7,109 bases of DNA from JBBDIK01 sp964640385 (lineage in GTDB: Bacteria > Actinomycetota > UBA4738 > JBBDHU01). Under the pieces are notes generated by a model. It did not search any database. It worked only from the letters and a program-made list of their open reading frames with translations, and was not told where the DNA came from. The translations under genes were made by a program, and so were the position numbers. The DNA lies in assembly GCA_964640385.1 (NCBI GenBank), contig CAZXFL010000052.1:1-7109 (forward strand), written 5' to 3'. Of this stretch, positions 1-4,215 are shown one piece after another. Position 1 is the stretch's first letter, and each line of letters opens with the position of its first letter.

Positions 1-2
1 CG

Positions 3-68
3 ACCAGAGCCTCGCCCGCTCCGCCGAATGACGTCGGCCTGGTGGGTGCCAACCGTGTGGAGGTGTGA
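3..68 (+). CDS. 3' end of an unidentified upstream gene (partial)
   Basis: An open frame enters from the left edge and ends at TGA 66-68, giving 21 C-terminal residues that end in ANRVEV. The stop lies inside the ribosome-binding region of the next gene, which fits the tight packing of the rest of the window. The fragment has a proline- and alanine-rich start and is too short to assign to a family. The other two forward frames are a stop at 29-31 and an open frame that continues through the next gene as a shadow. This reading is chosen mainly because of how its stop meets the next gene, so it is tentative. Confidence 0.4.
   Translation, partial: TRASPAPPNDVGLVGANRVEV
59..63 (+). promoter_or_regulatory. 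Shine-Dalgarno that decides the start of the BppU-N-like gene
   Basis: GGAGG at 59-63 is followed by 7 bases and then GTG at 71, an ideal spacing. The further-upstream in-frame GTG at 65 would leave only one base of spacing, so it is unlikely to be the start even though it gives a longer ORF. Confidence 0.6.
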
Positions 69-70
69 AC

Positions 71-397
71 GTGGCCGACGTCGTCATGAAGACCGGCGAC
101 ACCGCCACGGTGCTCACCTCGACGCTGAGGGACGGCAACGGTGTGGTGGTCAATCTCACCGGCGCTTCGGTGAAGCTCAACATGCGGAAGGCCGGATCGC
201 GCCTGGCGAAGGTGAGCGCCGCCGGCACCATCGTCACCCCGCTCCTCGGTGCGGTCTCCTACACCTGGATCGCAGCCGACGTGGATGAGCCTGGACTGTT
301 CCACGCCGAGTGGGAAGTGACGTTCTCAGGCGGTGCCAAAGAGACGTTCCCCAACGGTAGGTATCTCAAGGTGCTGTTCACGGAGCAGATCGCATGA
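71..397 (+). CDS. BppU N-terminal-like phage structural protein
   Basis: The protein is 108 aa from GTG 71, the start placed 7 bases after GGAGG. It resembles the N-terminal domain of the BppU-type baseplate upper proteins, often annotated as such in phages of Gram-positive hosts. Visible family features are an early GDTA (residues 9-12), an alternating beta pattern through NLTGASVKLNMR (28-39), then EWEV (80-83) and TFPNG (92-96). The whole protein is this single small beta domain, with no receptor-binding extension, signal peptide or membrane segment. In this size class the domain often occurs as a stand-alone protein of unproven role, so a virion or connector part is likely but baseplate function is not shown. 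Its last codons overlap the next gene by four bases (ATGA). An alternative start is ATG 86. Confidence 0.65.
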   Translation: MADVVMKTGDTATVLTSTLRDGNGVVVNLTGASVKLNMRKAGSRLAKVSAAGTIVTPLLGAVSYTWIAADVDEPGLFHAEWEVTFSGGAKETFPNGRYLKVLFTEQIA

Positions 398-594
398 CAG
401 ACCTCTACACCTGCTGCCCCTACTGCGATGTCCTAGGTGAGATCCACTGTGCCCAAGCAGGATGTGACTGGATGGTGTGCGAGTCCTGCACTCAAGCCAC
501 GGTGGCGCTCTTCGGATTCCATCTCGCGGTCACTTGGCGGGTGCACTCAGGCAGGGCTGTCACGCTTCCTCAGCCTAGGGCCCGAGCGAGGTGA
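394..594 (+). CDS. Small cysteine-rich, putative zinc-binding protein
   Basis: This 66-aa protein is unrecognised at family level. Its first half carries Cys at 7, 8, 11, 19, 24, 29 and 32 plus His18, arranged as CxxC-type pairs (C8-P-Y-C11 and C29-E-S-C32), as in small zinc ribbons. The second half is basic and ends in an Arg/Ala-rich tail, which would suit nucleic-acid binding. GGAG at 382-385 sits 8 bases before the ATG. It overlaps the previous gene by ATGA (394-397) and the next by GTGA (591-594). These junctions on both sides are the best evidence that it is real. Twenty of its 66 sense codons end in A or T, apparently more than in the genes that follow, which may mark a separate origin. 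A role as a partner of the adjacent HNH nuclease is only a guess from position. Confidence 0.6.
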   Translation: MTDLYTCCPYCDVLGEIHCAQAGCDWMVCESCTQATVALFGFHLAVTWRVHSGRAVTLPQPRARAR

Positions 595-995
595 AGAGGC
601 TGTGTCTCGCAGGCTGTGGACGAGCGGTGGATCGTTCCTACTGCTCGATATGCCAACCGAAGCAGCCTTACGAGAGCACGCGGCCTTACTACCGGCGTCT
701 CCCGGATCGCATCCGCCGGGGGGTCAAGGAACGGGACGGCTACCGCTGTGTCCGGTGCGGCCTCGAGACCCATGAGCCGGGTGAGCTTCACGTCGACCAC
801 ATCCAGCCGCAGTCACGGGGAGGAACCGACGCCATGAGCAACCTCCGAACGCTCTGCAAGGCATGCCATCGTAGGCACACCGATCAGAGCTTCGGCAAGC
901 GCGGGGCATGGGGGGGCGGGGCGCGGACGGAACAGAGGTTGCCTGCTAACTCGACCTCTACCCCAGCCGGGGTGCGTGCGGATCTGGGGTCTTGA
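591..995 (+). CDS. HNH homing-type endonuclease next to terminase
   Basis: This 134-aa protein holds a complete HNH beta-beta-alpha-metal nuclease core. Structural zinc cysteines are CVRC (53-56) and CKAC (89-92). The active-site motif is HVDH (67-70) with H70 as general-base candidate, then N84 in SNLRTLC and the last histidines at H93/H96. A second cysteine cluster near the N-terminus (C5, C9, C18, C21) looks like an extra small zinc site. Phages with HK97-like heads often carry an HNH protein beside the terminase genes. In HK97 the equivalent (gp74) stimulates terminase cutting of cos DNA, and the same role is inferred here. GTG 591 is chosen because the N-terminal cysteine cluster begins right after it, and it overlaps the upstream stop as GTGA. 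The ribosome-binding site is weak, suggesting coupling. The last ~35 residues are low-complexity and encoded partly by a run of seven G. Confidence 0.88.
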   Translation: MKRLCLAGCGRAVDRSYCSICQPKQPYESTRPYYRRLPDRIRRGVKERDGYRCVRCGLETHEPGELHVDHIQPQSRGGTDAMSNLRTLCKACHRRHTDQSFGKRGAWGGGARTEQRLPANSTSTPAGVRADLGS

Positions 996-997
996 GG

Positions 998-1417
998 ATG
1001 ATGGCTGGGCGCGGTGCGGTTCCCAAGGAATCCCGGCAGCGATCGGCCGATGAGAAACGCCGTGCCCGAGGAGACTGGCATGCCACCGACGGTATCGGGT
1101 GGCAGCACGGCAAGATCCCGACGGCCCCGACCGGGCTCCGAGCTGAGTCGCGACAGGCATGGCGGGTGTGGATGGGGTCGTGGTTCGCGGCGCACTGGAC
1201 GCCGGACGACCTGCCGGGGCTGCAGGTCGTGATCCGGCTGTACGACGAGGTTGCGAAGGGGCAGATGCACCGCGCCACCGAGCTCCGCGTCCAGATGGAC
1301 ACCTACGGCATCACCCCGAAGGGCCAGCAGGACCGCCGGTGGAAGCAGCCGGAAACAGCCGCTACTTCCGAGCCGAAGGCGCGCAAGTACGGGCACCTCA
1401 AGGCCATCGAGGCCTAG
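998..1417 (+). CDS. terS: Terminase small subunit
   Basis: The protein is 139 aa and resembles the small terminase subunits of actinobacteriophages. In such systems TerS binds the packaging site and loads the large subunit. Seen here are a basic, charged N-terminus (KESRQRSADEKRRAR), a Trp-rich middle (WRVWMGSWFAAHW) followed by the helical stretch with LPGLQVVIRLYDEV, then the ELR segment and a C-terminal block GITPKGQQDRRW typical of the family. ATG 998 is preferred because GGGG at 986-989 lies 8 bases upstream. ATG 1001 and TTG 992 are possible alternatives, TTG 992 overlapping the HNH stop as TTGA. The TAG stop is followed without a gap by the ATG of the large subunit, so the two subunits are likely made in a coupled way. 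The assignment rests on both sequence pattern and position. Confidence 0.8.
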   Translation: MMAGRGAVPKESRQRSADEKRRARGDWHATDGIGWQHGKIPTAPTGLRAESRQAWRVWMGSWFAAHWTPDDLPGLQVVIRLYDEVAKGQMHRATELRVQMDTYGITPKGQQDRRWKQPETAATSEPKARKYGHLKAIEA

Positions 1418-2842
1418 ATGGGGTGGAAGGGACCCTCGGAAGAGGGCGAGGTACCGAGCCTCGGCTATGAGATCCTCGAGGCTCTCTCGGAGATCCTGCC
1501 CTCGCCCGCGGACTCTGAGGCTCCGCTGATCTTCACGAACGAGCANNNNNNNNNNNNNNNNNNNNNNNNNNNNNNNNNNNNNNNNNNNNNNNNNNNNNNN
1601 NNNNNNNNNNNNNNNNNNNNNNNNNNNNNNNNNNNNNNNNNNNNNGCGGTGAGTGAAGACCAGACCGACAACACCTACCTGACCCTCTACGAGATGCTCG
1701 TTGCCAACGACGGGCGCGCCGCGTCTGATCTCGGCATCGACGTCGGGCGGACCCGGCTGTACCTGTCGGGCAAGCCCGGCCGCCTCGAGCCCGTGACCGC
1801 GGCCGCCGGGTCGCGCGAGGGCCAGCGGGTGACATTCGCGGTGCTCGACGAAACGCATCTCTGGACGACCCAGAACAAGGGACTGAAGCTCGCCCGCACC
1901 CTCCGGCGGAACGCGGCGAAGATGGGTGGGCGGACCTTCGAGACGACCAACGCTCCTGAGCTGGGTGAGAACTCGGTCGCGGAGCGCTCCGGCAACGACT
2001 ACGACTCCGGTGAGCCCGGCATCCTGTTCATCGCCCGGCGCCCCGAGATCGAGCCCGACCCCTCGTGGACGGACGAGCGACTCAGGACAGAGATCGCCTA
2101 CTGCTACGGTGATGCCCGATGGATCGACCCTGACCGCTTGGTCGCGGAGATCCGCGATCCGGCGACGCCTTGGAACGACGCGCTGCGCTTCTACTTCAAC
2201 ATCCGAACGGCTGGTGCCGGCAAGGCGATCGACCCGCGGCGCTGGGATGAGCTCGCGTCACCACAGGAGGTTCCCGCCGGTACGCCCGTTGGGTTGGGAT
2301 TCAAGCACTCACACGGCGCGACGGTGCTCCGTGGCTGCACCCAGGAGGGCTACTCGTTCCTGATCGGGGCGTGGGCGCCACCACCCGGCGATCTTGACTG
2401 GTCGGTGTCTCGGGCAGAGGTCAACGAGGCGGTCGCGCAGGCGTTCGACACCTACACCGTCGGGCGCATGTTCTGCGATCCCCCGCAGTGGCGTACCGAG
2501 GTCGAGACGTGGGCCAAGGCGTTCGGGGATGAGATCGTGCTCGCGCTCGAGACTTCCTCGCCCCGCCGGTTCGCCCCGGCGGTGGACAGGTGGCTGGTGA
2601 GTCTGCGGGAGAAGACACACACGCACGATGGGGACCCGATGACCGGGCTGCATGTCCGCGCCGCGCATCTGCGGAAGGTCCGGGTCACCGACCCGGATGA
2701 CGACTCGCGCACCATGTACGTGCTGATCCCTGGGTCCGAGGGCGGTCAGATCGCAGCGGCCGTGGCCGACGTGCTCTGCCTCGAGGCAGCGATGACCATG
2801 GAAGTGAGACCCGAGCCGGAGGTGGCGGTCGCATGGGTGTGA
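1418..2842 (+). CDS. terL: Terminase large subunit (gapped; atypical nuclease domain)
   Basis: TerL is the ATP-driven motor and nuclease that packages DNA through the portal. The reading frame is 474 codons counting a 100-N gap as 34 unknown residues, and the frames on both sides agree. The N-terminus (PSLGYEILEALSEIL, then PLIFTNE) fits actinophage TerL. The Walker A loop is absent from the readable part and should lie in the gap. After it come AVSEDQTDNTY (77-87), Walker B VLDE (142-145) and the coupling-motif region TFETTNAPELG, all canonical. In the C-terminal RNase H-like nuclease domain, DPPQW (D354) and HDGDP are kept. The usual GFDGS is GFKHS (K296) and the usual KIDA is QIAA (A446), so two expected metal-binding aspartates look missing. 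The start directly follows the TerS stop (TAGATG), and the gene overlaps the portal gene by 10 bases. True length is probably over 500 aa once the gap is resolved. Confidence 0.9.
   Translation: MGWKGPSEEGEVPSLGYEILEALSEILPSPADSEAPLIFTNEXXXXXXXXXXXXXXXXXXXXXXXXXXXXXXXXXXAVSEDQTDNTYLTLYEMLVANDGRAASDLGIDVGRTRLYLSGKPGRLEPVTAAAGSREGQRVTFAVLDETHLWTTQNKGLKLARTLRRNAAKMGGRTFETTNAPELGENSVAERSGNDYDSGEPGILFIARRPEIEPDPSWTDERLRTEIAYCYGDARWIDPDRLVAEIRDPATPWNDALRFYFNIRTAGAGKAIDPRRWDELASPQEVPAGTPVGLGFKHSHGATVLRGCTQEGYSFLIGAWAPPPGDLDWSVSRAEVNEAVAQAFDTYTVGRMFCDPPQWRTEVETWAKAFGDEIVLALETSSPRRFAPAVDRWLVSLREKTHTHDGDPMTGLHVRAAHLRKVRVTDPDDDSRTMYVLIPGSEGGQIAAAVADVLCLEAAMTMEVRPEPEVAVAWV
1546..1645. other. Assembly gap of 100 N inside terL
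   Basis: Exactly 100 N is the customary filler for a gap of unknown size. By comparison with the remembered layout of related terminases, the distance from the FTNE segment to AVSEDQTDNTY is nearer 70 residues than 34. The real missing piece is therefore probably about 200 bases and should encode the Walker A loop. The length estimate is an inference. Confidence 0.95.
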
Positions 2843-4212
2843 GGGATCGGCTCCGCCGCAAGCCTGTCGAGCGCTCGCCTGCCGAGCGTTCGCTCGATCA
2901 GTACCTCAGCTTCTTCTCCTACGGCGGTCTGAACTATGCCCTCACCGGTGGCGGCTCATTGCAAGGCACCAAGGAGGAGATCGGGTCGGGGCTCGTCGGC
3001 TACGCAACGGGTGGCCTGAAGTCCAACGGCGTCGTCTTCGCCTGTATGGCATTGAGGCTCCGCATCTTCTCCGACATCCGCTTCGGTTTCCGCGAGATGT
3101 CCAACGACGGGCGTCCCGGCAAGCTGACGGGCTCGCTCGACGGCCGCAACCCCGCATCCAAGGGACTCCGGCTCCTGGCTACTCCCGAGCCGGGGCTCAC
3201 GACCGGCGACCTGCTCGCGCACATGATCTCCGACGTCGACCTCACCGGGAACGCATTCGTGCGGCGCAGTGGGGACACGCTGAAACGCCTGCGGCCGGAT
3301 TGGGTGACGATCGTGATGGGATCGCGACGGCCCGATAGCTCGGCCTGGGATCTCGACGCCGAGCTGCTGGGTTACCTCTATCAGGAGGGCGGTCCCGGTC
3401 TCGGTCGTGATCCCATCCCGCTGTTCCCCGAGGAGGTTGCGCATTGGGCGCCGATGCCCGACCCGCTCTCGCCCCGGCGCGGTATGTCGTGGCTGACGCC
3501 GGTGCTCCGCGAGATCCAGGCCGACAGCGCCGCGACGACGCACAAGGAGCGCTTCTTCGCGAATGGCGCCACCGTGAACCTCGTGATGGAGTTCCCCGAG
3601 GGGACCTCGAAAGACCTCTATGACTCGGCGGTCACCGCCTTCAACGACGGACACCAGGGCGAGGCCAACGCTTACAAGACCCTGTTCCTGCTCGGCGCGA
3701 CCGCCAAGACGATCGGCGCGGACTTCCAGCAGATGGATTTCAAGGCGACCCAGGGCGCCGGGGAAACACGGATCGCCGCTGCCGCGGGCGTCGGCCCGGT
3801 GCTGACGTTCCTGTCCGAGGGACTGCAAGGCTCGGCGCTCAACGCCGGCAACTTCGCCGCCGCCCGCCGTGCCGTCGGTGATATGACCTTCCGCCCGCTC
3901 TGGCGGAACCTCTCCGGATCGCTCGCCCACATCATCGAGACGCCCCCGAACAAAGAGCTTTGGTACGACGAGGGCGACTGCAAGTTCCTGCAGGAGGACG
4001 CGAAGGACGCCGCCGAGATCCAGCAGATCCTCGCGAATACGATCGCGACGCTCGTCAAAGAGGGCTACGAACCCGACTCTGTCGTAGATGCGGTGATGGC
4101 CGAGGACATGACGCTCCTCCGCCACGGCGGGCTGCTCTCGGTGCAGTTGCAGAAGCCGGGTGCAGCACCCAACGGCAAGGCTCTGGCCCTGTCGCCTATG
4201 GAGAAAGGCTGA
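2833..4212 (+). CDS. HK97-family portal protein
   Basis: The protein is 459 aa, normal for this family. Twelve copies form the ring at one capsid vertex through which TerL pumps DNA and to which the tail attaches. Recognisable stretches are the N-terminal helical entry with SNGVVFACMALRLRIFSDI, the GDLLAHMISDVDLTGNAFV block, and a loop RRGMSWLTPVLREI followed by KERFFANGA. The diagnostic core is MDFKATQGAGETRIAAAAGV, then LSEGLQGSALNAGNFAAARR and FRPLWRNL. The C-terminal part is acidic and helical (EDAKDAAEIQQILANTI), as in other family members. ATG 2833 is preceded by GGAGG (2818-2822) at 10 bases and lies inside the last codons of terL. No truncation is seen. Its place between terL and protease/capsid matches the standard head-module order. 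Confidence 0.94.
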   Translation: MGVRDRLRRKPVERSPAERSLDQYLSFFSYGGLNYALTGGGSLQGTKEEIGSGLVGYATGGLKSNGVVFACMALRLRIFSDIRFGFREMSNDGRPGKLTGSLDGRNPASKGLRLLATPEPGLTTGDLLAHMISDVDLTGNAFVRRSGDTLKRLRPDWVTIVMGSRRPDSSAWDLDAELLGYLYQEGGPGLGRDPIPLFPEEVAHWAPMPDPLSPRRGMSWLTPVLREIQADSAATTHKERFFANGATVNLVMEFPEGTSKDLYDSAVTAFNDGHQGEANAYKTLFLLGATAKTIGADFQQMDFKATQGAGETRIAAAAGVGPVLTFLSEGLQGSALNAGNFAAARRAVGDMTFRPLWRNLSGSLAHIIETPPNKELWYDEGDCKFLQEDAKDAAEIQQILANTIATLVKEGYEPDSVVDAVMAEDMTLLRHGGLLSVQLQKPGAAPNGKALALSPMEKG

Positions 4213-4215
4213 GAC

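Noticed and set aside
28..288. 86-aa + strand frame rich in Arg and His
   Set aside because: Shadow of the BppU-N-like gene, with the composition typical of an out-of-frame reading of GC-rich DNA.
437..775. 112-aa + strand frame across the mini-protein/HNH junction
   Set aside because: It overlaps both genes almost fully, has no family pattern and no good ribosome-binding site. The HNH frame is certain in the shared region.
960..973. Small inverted repeat ACCCC-AGCC-GGGGT at the end of the HNH gene
   Set aside because: A five-base stem inside coding sequence with no T-run. It is expected by chance at this G+C content.
884..1858. 324-aa open frame on the - strand running through the N gap
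   Set aside because: It spans unknown bases, covers parts of HNH, terS and terL in antisense, and has no recognisable motif.
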